A stretch of DNA of 64,000 nucleotides from Bacillota bacterium (GCA_023398495.1 JAEWSG010000183.1:48970-112969); one strand, 5' to 3'. Positions 8,365-17,726 are shown, numbered from the stretch's first letter. Program-made: numbers and translations. Notes: generated from the sequence alone by a model not told the origin.

Positions 8365-8585
8365 GAATGTGAAGAGGGTGCATTTAATCATCGTGCACCA
8401 TATTATTCCAAGAACTGAAGCTCCAAGGCTTAGAGAATGTAAACTCGCTCCGGGTCGAATCAAACTCGCTTCGCTCAAACAGTGATTCGACTTTTCCTTC
8501 GCTTCGTAAACATTCCCTACAGCCTTTACGCAATGTTCTTTCCATAATATGGTGTACTATTAGAATATGCACCCATGTGAAGCAT
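8365..8585. repeat. Large imperfect palindrome P1, MITE-like
   Basis: The outer arms pair over about 60 bases: GGGTGCAT with ATGCACCC, GCACCATATTAT with ATAATATGGTGT, and further to AAGGCT/AGCCTTT. Moving inward, AGAATGT pairs with ACATTCC and GTCGAATCA with TGATTCGAC around a centre rich in CTCGCTTCGCTC. The open frame across it on the minus strand merely translates the palindrome and is not a gene. Structure suits a miniature inverted-repeat element or a very long RNA hairpin; no transposase is nearby and no target duplication was recognised. Confidence 0.65.
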
Positions 8586-8874
8586 GTGAAGATGTGAAGA
8601 AAATTGGATTGTTTTATAGACAACTCTATAGTATAATTATACTATAAACTCATTAAATACCAGATAGTCACAGTTATGTAAACTCGTATCTTGAAAAACT
8701 TACGCAACATCATTTAGTTTCTATCCTTTCACGTAAATGTATATCTCAAATCAATCAATATGTATCTGATAAATCCACTTTACTTACTTATTAATCAGGG
8801 GTAAAGCTTTGTAAAAAATACCCCTTAATAAAACCACTTGGCAATAATAAAGTAGAGAGAGAGTTGATGGAGGT
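8586..8874. other. Leader region of the chemoreceptor gene with a small hairpin
   Basis: Noncoding. At 8797-8825 AGGGGTA pairs with TACCCCT across a 15-base A/T-rich loop, ending about 50 bases before the ATG. No T-run follows, so an attenuator is not supported. No riboswitch consensus was recognised. Confidence 0.4.
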
Positions 8875-10977
8875 ATGAAAAAGGCATTTAAACTACTTGA
8901 TAATTTAAGCATACGTACAAAACTCAATGCAGGCTTTTCTTTCATCATAATATCCATGTTGGCAGTTATTATAGTTTCATTCAGCACAATTTCAGATTCA
9001 TTAATAAGCAAAGAAAGCAAAAGCATGTACGAATCCATGAAACAAATGAAAAACGTTCTTGTGGTGTATCTTGCAGAGCTTGAAAAGCTAGCCATGTCCG
9101 TAAGCAGAGACGACGAGTTATCTTTGTTGGTTCAAAAACTTGATTCAAGCAATGAAGAAATTCAAGCAAGCAAATTTAATACAGAAATCAAACAAATACT
9201 AAACAAATACATGATAACGAGAGATGATATTGCAAGCATAATTGTAACAACTCCCTCCGGTAATAAGGCAACTATCTACGGCAATCAAACTATTGGAGAT
9301 GTAAATCTCAATAAGCACCGTATTATCAGTGATTTTATCATATCAGACCAGCACTCCATATCCTATGATACTTATGTTGAAGAAATAGATACCATTAGGG
9401 CTGATAGTTCAAAGGTAATAGTTATTGCAAAAAAGATGTATTCATCGACAAGTTTAAAAAGCACCGGCTCAGTTTTTCTTTTTATAAAGGAATCGGCTGT
9501 AGCGAACCTTTTCAACAATATCAAACTAGATCACGACAGCAGATATATTATAATGGGAAGTAACAGTAATATAGTATATAATGCCTTCTCAAGAGGAGAA
9601 AGCGGCAGTTTTATAAGTGACATACCAAAAACCAAATACAGCATAACCGATAATTTCTATCAAACAGCCCGATCTTCTAAAGAAGGAACTCATACTCAAA
9701 AAGATACTCTTATTACATTTTCAACTATAGATAGTATTGCAGGTACTAATTTTGGTTGGCATTTAATATCCATGACCTCAGTCAGCAATATAGTTTCTAC
9801 AATAAGGAATGAATCACTTAAGGTTGTTTGGCTAAGTATTCTCTTTCTAGTCGTAGGGATAATAATATCCTTATTAATAACAAAAAGCATTGTAGCCAGG
9901 ATTAATAAGCTGGTAAAGGAAATGGATAAGGCCAGAACCGGAAATTTAAACCTGGATATTATAGCCTTCAAAAATGATGAAATAGGATATCTCGCAAAGA
10001 GTTTTTATAATATGGTTGACAGTATAAAGAACCTTATTATAAGTATAAGGAATGCTTCAGACATTGCTTCTTCCAGTTCACAAGGACTTTCAGCAACATG
10101 TGAAGAAAGCTACGCATGTTCGGAAGAAATCTCGTTTATGGCAGACGGAGTTCAATTTTTAATGAGCAATCTGGTAAGTGAAGTTGCAACTGAAAAAAAC
10201 AACCTTGCCAGCATAACCCAAATAACTACAACCGCAACAGAAAATTTGAATTCTATAGCTAGTATTATTACCGAGTTTGAGGAATTAAGCACAGTAAACA
10301 ATAGTGCTGTCAGTACGTTGAGCAATATGTCGGAGAAAATCAGAAATGCAATAACAACAATAAGTGCAACCATTAATGGGCTTTCTCAGGCATCATCTGA
10401 AATAATTAAAATAACTAACAAGATCTGTGAAATGTCATCTGAAACCAAACTGCTTGCTATTAATGCTGCTATAGAAAGTTCAAGAATAGATACAAAATCA
10501 TCAAACTGCACAAATATAAACAGTTTTAATGTTGTTGCCAGCGAAATACATAAATTATCCGATAAGTTTAAAATTTCCGCATCCGATATAAATGCAATTA
10601 TTAAGAATATCGTATTAAAAATCAACGACTCAGAACAGTCAGTAAAGGAACTTAAATTTATAATGAATGAAACAGATGCGTCTATCTTCAACGTAAAAAA
10701 TAATTTAGAACAAAACAATGTCTGCCTTGGTAAGACCGTTAACCTGAACACTGATTTACGTGAATTCATAATTGAAATCAAGAAAATAAGCGACAATATA
10801 ACTGAATCTATAAAGACTATAGAAGCAAGTTCGTCAGAAGTCTTTGAAAACATTAACACCATTGTTAAATCTCATAATGACCAGGTTAGTATTTCACGCC
10901 TCCTTGTAAACGAATCAGACAAATTGTACTCTTTATCAGATGAACTTATTTCTACAATTAAATTCTTCGAAATCTAA
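8875..10977 (+). CDS. Methyl-accepting chemotaxis-like receptor with abnormal signalling tip
   Basis: A 700-residue membrane receptor: transmembrane helices near 20-40 and 320-342, an external dCache-like ligand domain between them, HAMP (about 342-395) and a long coiled-coil signalling region. It is paralogous to the receptor at 59817-61925, sharing KKMYSSTSLKS and FGWHLIS or closely related strings. In canonical receptors the hairpin tip reads close to EAARAGEGRGFAVVAEEV; here it reads ESSRIDTKSSNCTNINSF followed by NVVASEI, about six residues longer and without the conserved glycines. CheA/CheW coupling is therefore doubtful. GGAGG lies only one base before the ATG, with AGAGAGAG further upstream, and an in-frame stop just upstream rules out an earlier start. 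A strong terminator follows. Confidence 0.88.
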   Translation: MKKAFKLLDNLSIRTKLNAGFSFIIISMLAVIIVSFSTISDSLISKESKSMYESMKQMKNVLVVYLAELEKLAMSVSRDDELSLLVQKLDSSNEEIQASKFNTEIKQILNKYMITRDDIASIIVTTPSGNKATIYGNQTIGDVNLNKHRIISDFIISDQHSISYDTYVEEIDTIRADSSKVIVIAKKMYSSTSLKSTGSVFLFIKESAVANLFNNIKLDHDSRYIIMGSNSNIVYNAFSRGESGSFISDIPKTKYSITDNFYQTARSSKEGTHTQKDTLITFSTIDSIAGTNFGWHLISMTSVSNIVSTIRNESLKVVWLSILFLVVGIIISLLITKSIVARINKLVKEMDKARTGNLNLDIIAFKNDEIGYLAKSFYNMVDSIKNLIISIRNASDIASSSSQGLSATCEESYACSEEISFMADGVQFLMSNLVSEVATEKNNLASITQITTTATENLNSIASIITEFEELSTVNNSAVSTLSNMSEKIRNAITTISATINGLSQASSEIIKITNKICEMSSETKLLAINAAIESSRIDTKSSNCTNINSFNVVASEIHKLSDKFKISASDINAIIKNIVLKINDSEQSVKELKFIMNETDASIFNVKNNLEQNNVCLGKTVNLNTDLREFIIEIKKISDNITESIKTIEASSSEVFENINTIVKSHNDQVSISRLLVNESDKLYSLSDELISTIKFFEI

Positions 10978-10991
10978 TTTCGCCAGTTTTC

Positions 10992-11028
10992 CTTGAGGCA
11001 CTGATTTTAGATGCCTCAAGTTTTTTTT
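10992..11028 (+). terminator. Intrinsic terminator of the chemoreceptor gene
   Basis: CTTGAGGCA pairs perfectly with TGCCTCAAG around an 11-base loop and is followed by eight T residues, 15 bases after the stop codon. Confidence 0.9.
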
Positions 11029-11037
11029 GTAGAAGAA

Positions 11038-12201
11038 CTATAGTTTCATAAAGCGTTTAGCTATTAACCTTACAGGTTTATAGAAAAGCCCTTCCATAGC
11101 CTTTGAAACTTTAGTCAGTTCATCTCTTATTTTTATATTTTGTGGACAGTGGGCTTCACATTTGCCACACTTTGAACATAACGAAGCATTGTGGGGTTTG
11201 GCCTTTAAGCTTGTTTGCATTATATAATTTATGCCTGACTTAATTTTACCTTCAATCTCCCGGTCGTTATAACAGGAAAAGCAGGTAGGAATATCCACAC
11301 CCTGAGGACATGGCATACAGTAACCACATCCTGTACATGGAATTTTAATTTTTTCGTTTAATATATTCCGTACATCCTCGAAAAGTTTAAAATCTTCTGC
11401 TGAAAAGGAATTAACTTCCACCTGTGATGCAACTCTTATATTTTCATCTATCATCTCCATTGAGTTCATGCCTGACAATACAACCTTTACCTCAGGGTGG
11501 TTCCATACCCACCGTAATGCCCATTCGGCCGGTGAGTGCCTATCTTTTGCCTTGTTGAATACATTATACACTTCTTTTGGGAGATTCGTAACCAATTTCC
11601 CACCTCTTAGCGGTTCCATAACCATGACAGGCAAGCCCTTAGCAGCAGCATACTCCAATCCGCTTTTCCCTGCCTGATTATTTTCATCCAGATAATTATA
11701 CTGCATCATACAAAAATCCCATTCATGGGCATCTATGATTTTTTTGAATTCATCCCTTCCTCCATGATATGAAAATCCCAGATTAATAATCTGACCCTTT
11801 TGCTTTTTTTCTTCTATCCATTTGAGAATACCCAGATTCAAAAGTCTGTTCCAGATACCAACGTCAGTGAGCATATGCATCAGATAGTAATCTATATAGT
11901 CTGTTTGCAGCCTTTCCAACTCTATGTTAAAAATTCTGTCAAAATCCTCATAGCGCTTTATTAAATAGGGAGGCATCTTTGTTGCAATTTTAACGCGTTC
12001 ACGATATCCTTTTGCAAGTACACTTCCTAATGTAGCTTCACTGTTTGGATATATATATGCCGTATCAAAATAGTTAACCCCCTTCTCTATAGCATGAATA
12101 ATCTGCTTTTCTACCTCCTCCTTGGATTTTGAAAAGCGCATACACCCAAACCCAAGTATAGATAATTTGTCGTTATTCTTTTGATTAATTCTGTAATTCA
12201 T
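11038..12201 (-). CDS. Aldo/keto reductase with C-terminal 4Fe-4S clusters
   Basis: A 387-residue fusion. Residues 1-270 form an aldo/keto reductase TIM barrel: LGFGCMRFSKSKEEVEKQI, the catalytic-Asp/Tyr segment YFDTAYIYPNSEATLG and YYLMHML with the family histidine. The C-terminal 90 residues hold two cysteine clusters, CTGCGYCMPCPQGVDIPTC and CSKCGKCEAHCPQNI, typical of two 4Fe-4S centres. Such proteins are common in anaerobes and are thought to pass electrons between ferredoxin-like donors and a carbonyl substrate; the substrate is unknown. I chose the ATG at 12201 because GGAAGG lies 12 bases upstream; the frame extends to a TTG at 12213 that touches this ribosome binding site. It converges with the chemoreceptor terminator. 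Confidence 0.92.
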   Translation of the reverse strand: MNYRINQKNNDKLSILGFGCMRFSKSKEEVEKQIIHAIEKGVNYFDTAYIYPNSEATLGSVLAKGYRERVKIATKMPPYLIKRYEDFDRIFNIELERLQTDYIDYYLMHMLTDVGIWNRLLNLGILKWIEEKKQKGQIINLGFSYHGGRDEFKKIIDAHEWDFCMMQYNYLDENNQAGKSGLEYAAAKGLPVMVMEPLRGGKLVTNLPKEVYNVFNKAKDRHSPAEWALRWVWNHPEVKVVLSGMNSMEMIDENIRVASQVEVNSFSAEDFKLFEDVRNILNEKIKIPCTGCGYCMPCPQGVDIPTCFSCYNDREIEGKIKSGINYIMQTSLKAKPHNASLCSKCGKCEAHCPQNIKIRDELTKVSKAMEGLFYKPVRLIAKRFMKL

Positions 12202-12298
12202 TTGTTCTACCAACCTTCCGTGTAGGTGTTTAATTATAAATCCCTTTATTTTATACTCAAAACTTTATTGTGATTATACCATTTTTCTCTTGAAGTAT

Positions 12299-14443
12299 TT
12301 ATAAGCCCTGGGAATTTCTCAATCTGCTGACCAGCATAGTGTTGCGCTTCTGGGTTTTATTATTGGAAACGGCAATACCTATTGCTTTTTTTGACCCCAC
12401 CAATACCAAAGTCTTTTTTGCTCTGGTCACACATGTATACAGCAGGTTTCTCTGGAGCATCATATAGTGTTGCATGGTAAGGGGTGCCACAACAATTTTA
12501 TACTCACTGCCCTGACTTTTATGCACTGTTGTTGCATAAGCCAGCACCACCTCATCAAGTTCTGTTGCGTCATATTCCACATCAGCACCGTCAAAGCTTA
12601 TGATCAGGGTCTTGTCCTCGGTATCTATACTGGTAATTGTTCCTATATCTCCATTAAAAACATTTTTGTCATAATTATTCTTAATCTGCATTACCTTATC
12701 TTTTAGTTTGTAGACAGTCCCTCCGTATTTTATGGATACATCACCGGGGTTTAAAGTCTCCTGCAATACCAGATTCAGATTGAACGCCCCTGCTTCACCG
12801 CGCTGCATGGGACAAAGAACCTGAATGTCATTAACCGGATCAACTTTATAATAATTCGGAAGTCTCTTAGCACACAACTCCTTTATGGTTTCAACCACCT
12901 TTTGCGGCTCTTCCTCTTCCACAAAGAAAAAGTCACTCTTGCTTCCGCCCTTGAGGTTTGGAGACTCACCTTTATTAATTCTGTGAGCATTAGTTATAAT
13001 AGCACTTCCCTGAGCCTGCCGGAATATTCGTGTGAGCTTGACAACATCAACTGTTCCCGAATCAATAATATCTTTTAGCACATTGCCTGCACCAACTGAA
13101 GGTAGCTGATCAACATCGCCCACCAATATTACAACCGTCTCATTGGATACCGCCTTAAGAAGGTTATACATAAGGATGGTGTCCACCATTGAAGTCTCAT
13201 CAATAATCAGAACATCACACTCTAACGTGCTTTCGGCATTTTTCTTATATCCTTCCAACGGACTATACTCTAAAAGCCGGTGAATGGTTTTTGCTTCCAT
13301 GCCTGTGGCTTCCGACATTCTTTTAGCAGCTCTGCCTGTTGGAGCCGCCAAAAGAATGCCGGCATTGAGTTTCTGAAATATCTTTATAATTGCAAGCGTA
13401 GTAGTGGTTTTACCGGTGCCAGGCCCTCCGGTCAACACCATAAATTTTGAATTTACCGCAGTCTTAACAGCTTCTGCCTGCACCTCATCATATTTTATCT
13501 GATACTCCCTCTCGATACTTTCAATGATATCCTTAGTATCGGCAGATATATAAATGCTCTCTAGTGCAAGAATCTCCCTCATCCTCTTGGCAATACCAAC
13601 TTCGCTGTAGTAAAAGGCCGGAAGATATATGGCATTCCCCTCATCAGGGATAATTGTCTTCTCTTCTATCATTCTTTCAATAGTTTCTTCAATAAGTGAT
13701 TTTTCCAATTCCAGCATCTTTTCAGTAGTTTCAAGCAGCTGCTCCCGTGTAGAAAAGCAATGCCCTGCATTGGAAAGCTCGTTTAAGACGTAGACAATTC
13801 CTGAGCGGCAACGTTCAAAAGAATGCTTATCAAAGCCTAGTTGCTGGGCTATTTTATCGGCAGTTTTGAAGCCTATCCCCCATATATCATCGGCAAGCCG
13901 GTAAGGGTTGGTTTTTACAATGTTAATACTCTCATTTCCATATGTTTTATATATTTTTACTGCATAAGCAGTTGAAACTCCATTGCTTTGCAAAAAAAGC
14001 ATGACGTTCTTAATTTCCTTCTGCTCCTGCCATGCCTTCTTAATCATATCAACTCTTTTTTGACCTATACCGCCAACATTGATAAGGTAATCAGGACTCT
14101 CCTCAATGACTTTCAAAGTTTCCTCCTTGAAATGCTTCACTATCCGCCTCGCATAAACAGGCCCTATACCTTTTATCAAACCACTGCCAAGATACTTTTC
14201 AATACCTGCAATAGTGGCAGGCACAGTCTCGCGATAATCGACCACATTAAACTGCTTGCCGAATTTGCTGTCATACCTCCATTCACCCTTCAAACGAATT
14301 GTAGCACCAACATTAACAGCAGCAAGATTTCCGACAACAGTGACAAGATCGGCAAAGCCTTTGGATTTTATCTTTATAACACTGAAGCCGTTCTCCTCGT
14401 TTGCAAATGTAATTCGCTCAACAACTCCGCTCAAGTATTCCAT
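12299..14443 (-). CDS. recD2: ATP-dependent 5'-3' DNA helicase RecD2
   Basis: About 714 residues, the usual length for stand-alone RecD2 of bacteria lacking RecBC partners. The N-terminus is an OB-like region (EYLSGVVERITFANEENGFS), followed by helix-hairpin-helix segments (YLGSGLIKGIGPVYARRIVK, INVGGIGQKRVDMIKKAW). The motor has Walker A GGPGTGKTTTTLAI, Walker B LIIDETSMVD, GDVDQLPSVGAGNVLKD and the C-terminal UvrD-like motif YATTVHKSQGSEY. RecD2 unwinds 5'-tailed DNA in repair. GGAGG directly touches an ATG at 14455 and lies 12 bases before the ATG at 14443; I prefer 14443 because RecD2 proteins usually begin near MEYL, but this is not settled. No helper gene is adjacent. Confidence 0.95.
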   Translation of the reverse strand: MEYLSGVVERITFANEENGFSVIKIKSKGFADLVTVVGNLAAVNVGATIRLKGEWRYDSKFGKQFNVVDYRETVPATIAGIEKYLGSGLIKGIGPVYARRIVKHFKEETLKVIEESPDYLINVGGIGQKRVDMIKKAWQEQKEIKNVMLFLQSNGVSTAYAVKIYKTYGNESINIVKTNPYRLADDIWGIGFKTADKIAQQLGFDKHSFERCRSGIVYVLNELSNAGHCFSTREQLLETTEKMLELEKSLIEETIERMIEEKTIIPDEGNAIYLPAFYYSEVGIAKRMREILALESIYISADTKDIIESIEREYQIKYDEVQAEAVKTAVNSKFMVLTGGPGTGKTTTTLAIIKIFQKLNAGILLAAPTGRAAKRMSEATGMEAKTIHRLLEYSPLEGYKKNAESTLECDVLIIDETSMVDTILMYNLLKAVSNETVVILVGDVDQLPSVGAGNVLKDIIDSGTVDVVKLTRIFRQAQGSAIITNAHRINKGESPNLKGGSKSDFFFVEEEEPQKVVETIKELCAKRLPNYYKVDPVNDIQVLCPMQRGEAGAFNLNLVLQETLNPGDVSIKYGGTVYKLKDKVMQIKNNYDKNVFNGDIGTITSIDTEDKTLIISFDGADVEYDATELDEVVLAYATTVHKSQGSEYKIVVAPLTMQHYMMLQRNLLYTCVTRAKKTLVLVGSKKAIGIAVSNNKTQKRNTMLVSRLRNSQGL

Positions 14444-14525
14444 AAATTCAAGCATCCTCCATCATAACTCAATGGTCTTATTATTCTATTTTATTCTTCC
14501 CATGCCTTGCAGGCAACTAATTTAT

Positions 14526-16286
14526 TCAGTCTGCAAAGCACAAACCACCAAAAACATCTGATGCAGTTAAATCTGTGCCTTTTATATTATAGAAGCCCTC
14601 AATTTGTAGCCAGCCTTTGTTTCCGCTCGAATCCTCTACCAGACACCACTCCTTATTGTCACTTGCTCTTATAAGAACAATGTCTAAAGGTGCAAGATCT
14701 AAAGTCTCAGAAGAATCATTTTTATCTTTATTAAGAGAAATAGGCTTTCTTACTGTAACCACTGTATTCATAGTGTACATTTCCTGAGGTATGTTCTCCA
14801 ATTTATGCTCCTTAGAAAGTCTATACTTGTCAGTATAAAACCAGGTTTGAAGAATTTCGCCTCTGGTACTGGTAGTAAATATACCAGATCCGTCTATCTT
14901 TATCGAATACCCACTGCCCTGCACTCTACCCATAGGTATTATTTCTTTTCCATTATAGTAGAAAAACTGTGTTGCCAAATCATCGCTTGGACCAGATTCA
15001 GTAATTGCAAGTTCTTTATATTTATCATCCTTATCAATATTGCATACAAATATACTACCGTCCAAATTGTCTCCGTTTCCGGTAACTTTAGAGCCGTTTA
15101 TATTCAGAGTAAATTTGCTGCCTCCTGGCTCACACTCAAATTTTATGCTGTCAGTCTTATTATCTCCATTCAAATCTATAGCCATTCCGGATTCAACCTC
15201 TCTAAAATTGGCTTTTATATTTTTAGCATATTCCGAAAGGAAAACTGCATTTTGTTTTTCAATGCTGCCTAAATTATCTTCAATAAAAGCAGGATTTTGG
15301 GAGTACCATCTTTTAGTATTGAAATAATTTTCATATTCTGGGTTTTTAAAAACATAACCGTGTCTTGCATAAATTTCATTTTTTGCAAGGTCAATTTGAT
15401 ACACACTCAGATCGAAGATATCATCGAGGGTTAATTTTCTTTTGTTACTATCCAGAATCAAGTATTCGCTGGCTTCAAGAAACTTACTCTTGACCTCTTT
15501 CAGCTGCCCTGATATATAACGGTAGTAATATGACTCAAAAGGTCTTCCCGAAATTATCAATGGAGGAAAATACTCTTGACGCAACATGGAATAGTCGTTG
15601 CCTGTTGCTTTGGTAACATCCATTTTTTCAAACTGACCCTTATTCCACCTGTGTATTATTACATATGGAGGAAGCGAACCACAGGAAGTCTCAATTACTT
15701 CCACCACACCATCATCGTCGAGATCAACGGCTTCAAGCAAATTAGAATCAAGCAGCTTGAGCCATTTCTTTGCTACTTTATCAAACCCAATTACCATAGT
15801 TTGCACGTAGGCTGCACCTGCCGGGGCTGAAAGAATGAGTTCATTGAGCCCATCATTATTTAAATCCTGTGCCCACATATTTATGTCGTCGGGCTTATTG
15901 CAATGTATGGAAGGAATATTGTAATAGGTGCTTTCTGCATCTAGAAAGGCTGTTATCTCATCGTTTGAATCTATGAAATCTCCAAGCTTCACATTTACCT
16001 CATTAAAACCTCCAACATTGTTTACACTAAAAGTCTTGGATTGTTTCCATCCCTTTGGCAACTCTGATTTTTTCAGTTCTACAGGCGGCTCAGGTTCAAA
16101 ATGACTGTCCGGTGTACTCGGTGTACTAGTTGGTGGTAATTGACTGGTTTGAGGCTCAGGCTTATTACTCGCCGAAGATAGACTGGTGGGTACAGGCTTA
16201 TCAACGGGCACAGCACTGTTACTACAGGCTGTAAGTAGAGCTGCAGTTATTGCTGATACCACAAGGAATTTTATACATGATTTCAA
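14526..16286 (-). CDS. Lipoprotein with YARHG and C-terminal SH3-like domains
   Basis: A 586-residue surface lipoprotein. The N-terminus has a signal peptide ending in the lipobox LTAC, then a low-complexity Pro/Ser/Thr linker. Residues 80-260 contain acidic repeats such as DLNNDGLNELIL and DLDDDGVVEVIE, resembling calcium-binding FG-GAP/VCBS elements. A YARHG domain follows (about 295-360, NEIYARHGYVFKNPEYENYF), then a second stretch with DLNGDNKTDSIKFE, and an SH3-like domain at the end (LAPLDIVLIRASDNKEWCLV). The start is TTG at 16286, five bases after GGAGATGA; no in-frame ATG precedes the signal sequence. YARHG proteins are external and likely cell-wall associated; exact role unknown. 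The next gene downstream is recD2, which has its own start region. Confidence 0.88.
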   Translation of the reverse strand: MKSCIKFLVVSAITAALLTACSNSAVPVDKPVPTSLSSASNKPEPQTSQLPPTSTPSTPDSHFEPEPPVELKKSELPKGWKQSKTFSVNNVGGFNEVNVKLGDFIDSNDEITAFLDAESTYYNIPSIHCNKPDDINMWAQDLNNDGLNELILSAPAGAAYVQTMVIGFDKVAKKWLKLLDSNLLEAVDLDDDGVVEVIETSCGSLPPYVIIHRWNKGQFEKMDVTKATGNDYSMLRQEYFPPLIISGRPFESYYYRYISGQLKEVKSKFLEASEYLILDSNKRKLTLDDIFDLSVYQIDLAKNEIYARHGYVFKNPEYENYFNTKRWYSQNPAFIEDNLGSIEKQNAVFLSEYAKNIKANFREVESGMAIDLNGDNKTDSIKFECEPGGSKFTLNINGSKVTGNGDNLDGSIFVCNIDKDDKYKELAITESGPSDDLATQFFYYNGKEIIPMGRVQGSGYSIKIDGSGIFTTSTRGEILQTWFYTDKYRLSKEHKLENIPQEMYTMNTVVTVRKPISLNKDKNDSSETLDLAPLDIVLIRASDNKEWCLVEDSSGNKGWLQIEGFYNIKGTDLTASDVFGGLCFAD

Positions 16287-16622
16287 TTATATCATCTCCA
16301 AATTACAATTTGAAATTTCTCATATTCCTACTATATCACACCTTATATAGACTCGAAATAGTTTTATGGATAAAAATATAATCTTAGTATTTTTATGGTT
16401 TATAATTTTGAAAAGTCTGGTTCGATCATCACTTAAAACCCTTGAGTTTTCGGTCTAAATTAGTGGTACTGCGATTTTGGAACCTTTATGAAGGGAGTGC
16501 CAAATGTTTTCTCTTTAATTAATTTGCTTTAGCTGATTTATTGATATAACTTTTCAATATAGAACTTTACACATTCTGGTTTTTATTAATTTCTATACTC
16601 TGAAATAATACTGTATAATAGT
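16287..16622. other. Intergenic region between divergent genes
   Basis: AT-rich, no gene seen. It should hold promoters for both the lipoprotein gene and the small gene at 16623. A TATAAT occurs at 16614-16619, only three bases before that ATG. A T-box-like string at 16463-16473 was considered and rejected. Confidence 0.4.
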
Positions 16623-17018
16623 ATGTATTACAAAGATTTCCTTAACAAACTTAACCAATATACCGATAAAAATCATCAATTCTTCAAAGAAATTCTCGAA
16701 GGTTACAGCGAATCAAATACCCAAAACAGTAAAATAAACTTTAAATACCGGGAGTATATAAAGCAGGGTGATATATATATAGTTGAAGAAACGACGGTTA
16801 TAACCTTCAAAGTGGCACCGCCTAAGGATAAAAAGCTTTACACCTTTATAAATATGAAGGACGGAAAATACGTTATCAATGCAAGAACGGATAACTTTAC
16901 ATTAAACAATTATGCCTACAAAGGGCTCACCGTAAGTGGTTTGTCTTCGATTGACAATATTCTTATCAATGTAGAAGGTACCCTCTACGATGACCAGAAC
17001 GCTACGATAAATCCGTAA
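16623..17018 (+). CDS. Small protein of unknown function
   Basis: A 131-residue soluble protein that I do not recognise. It has no signal peptide or membrane segment. The N-terminal third is charged and helical-looking (MYYKDFLNKLNQYTDK); the rest alternates hydrophobic and polar residues as in a beta-rich fold (DIYIVEETTVITFKVAPP, GLTVSGLSSIDNILINVEG). There is no Shine-Dalgarno sequence before the ATG; instead TATAAT ends three bases before it, so a leaderless transcript from a slightly different start is possible, or the gene is decaying. The frame is intact and codon use resembles neighbours. A partial R1 repeat and the convergent Uma2 genes follow. Confidence 0.6.
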   Translation: MYYKDFLNKLNQYTDKNHQFFKEILEGYSESNTQNSKINFKYREYIKQGDIYIVEETTVITFKVAPPKDKKLYTFINMKDGKYVINARTDNFTLNNYAYKGLTVSGLSSIDNILINVEGTLYDDQNATINP

Positions 17019-17046
17019 TCACTGAAAAGATAAATAGGCAAAACCG

Positions 17047-17093
17047 TGATTTGATAATGTTTTCAAATTATGATAATAAGAAATTGTTTTTTC
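17047..17093 (-). repeat. Partial, diverged copy of repeat R1
   Basis: Bases 17047-17067 are identical to the reverse complement of window bases 27-47, the left flank of R1 copy 1, and weaker similarity continues to 17093. The GGAACTTAT half of R1 is absent or unrecognisable. It lies between two convergent genes. Confidence 0.5.
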
Positions 17094-17112
17094 AGTATCC
17101 TTAAGTATATAT

Positions 17113-17688
17113 TTATAGATTTTCAAAAACGGCACTTAGATCAATTACAAGACCTGGAAAATCTGATAATAGAACTTTGTTTTCTTCTGTATACGTTTCA
17201 GGTCTGCCATATCTTTTGTTTTCCTGTAAAGTGAACACGTTTACAAATTTACCTTCAGGTTCTACTATCCAGTATTCTTTAACCCCGGCTTTTTCGTACA
17301 TGTTAAATTTTGATACCCTATCACGTCTTAAAGTGGCAGGGGATGTGGTTTCAATTACAAGGGAAGGTGTTCCGAAATAACCAGTTTTTCTCAGTTTGCT
17401 TTCATCACACACTATTACAATATCAGGTTGAACAACTTTATCAATCTCATCATCAGCTTCATTATACTCTGCAAGACATAAATCAAAGGGCGATGTAAAA
17501 GCTCTACAAGGCTTGTTTACCAGATAGTTCGAAATTTGTCTGAACAGTTCACCTGTAATGCTCTGGTGCTGCCAAGATGGAGCAGCTTGCATTATGGGAA
17601 CTCCATCAATTACTTCCCATTGCTCACCTTCTGACCATGTCAGATAATCAGCATAAGTATATTTTCTGTTTTGATTTGGTAATGGCAT
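17113..17688 (-). CDS. Uma2 family protein (DUF820, PD-(D/E)XK fold), second of a tandem pair
   Basis: A 191-residue Uma2/DUF820 protein. Conserved elements are YTYADYLTWSEGEQWEVIDG near the start, VVQPDIVIVCDESKL, then the nuclease-like core GTPSLVIETTSPAT and YEKAGVKEYWIVEPEGK, which supply the Asp, Glu and Lys of the PD-(D/E)XK fold. The family is abundant in cyanobacteria and scattered elsewhere; real DNA cleavage is seldom demonstrated. It is about 55% alike to the gene immediately upstream and lies 38 bases after it, so the two form a duplicated operon. I prefer the ATG at 17688 over the GTG at 17700, because the paralogue starts at the equivalent MPLPxP and both have AGGAG about 10 bases before that ATG. 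Confidence 0.88.
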   Translation of the reverse strand: MPLPNQNRKYTYADYLTWSEGEQWEVIDGVPIMQAAPSWQHQSITGELFRQISNYLVNKPCRAFTSPFDLCLAEYNEADDEIDKVVQPDIVIVCDESKLRKTGYFGTPSLVIETTSPATLRRDRVSKFNMYEKAGVKEYWIVEPEGKFVNVFTLQENKRYGRPETYTEENKVLLSDFPGLVIDLSAVFENL

Positions 17689-17726
17689 TGTTAAACACAC
17701 TCCTAAATATTGTTGAATAGTAGAAA

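Noticed and set aside
8384..8623. Open frame of 79 codons on the minus strand
   Set aside because: It translates the P1 palindrome, has no ribosome binding site and its peptide is explained by the inverted-repeat DNA.
13988..14561. Open frames on the plus strand opposite recD2
   Set aside because: They mirror the recD2 reading frame, have no start signals and show no family features. The same applies to the many other antisense frames in this window, for example within the araB, GH16 and ATPase genes.
16463..16500. GTGGTACTGCG followed by a CCTTTATGAAGG hairpin resembles the end of a T-box leader
   Set aside because: No specifier stem, AG-bulge or terminator T-run is visible, and the downstream gene has no link to amino-acid metabolism.
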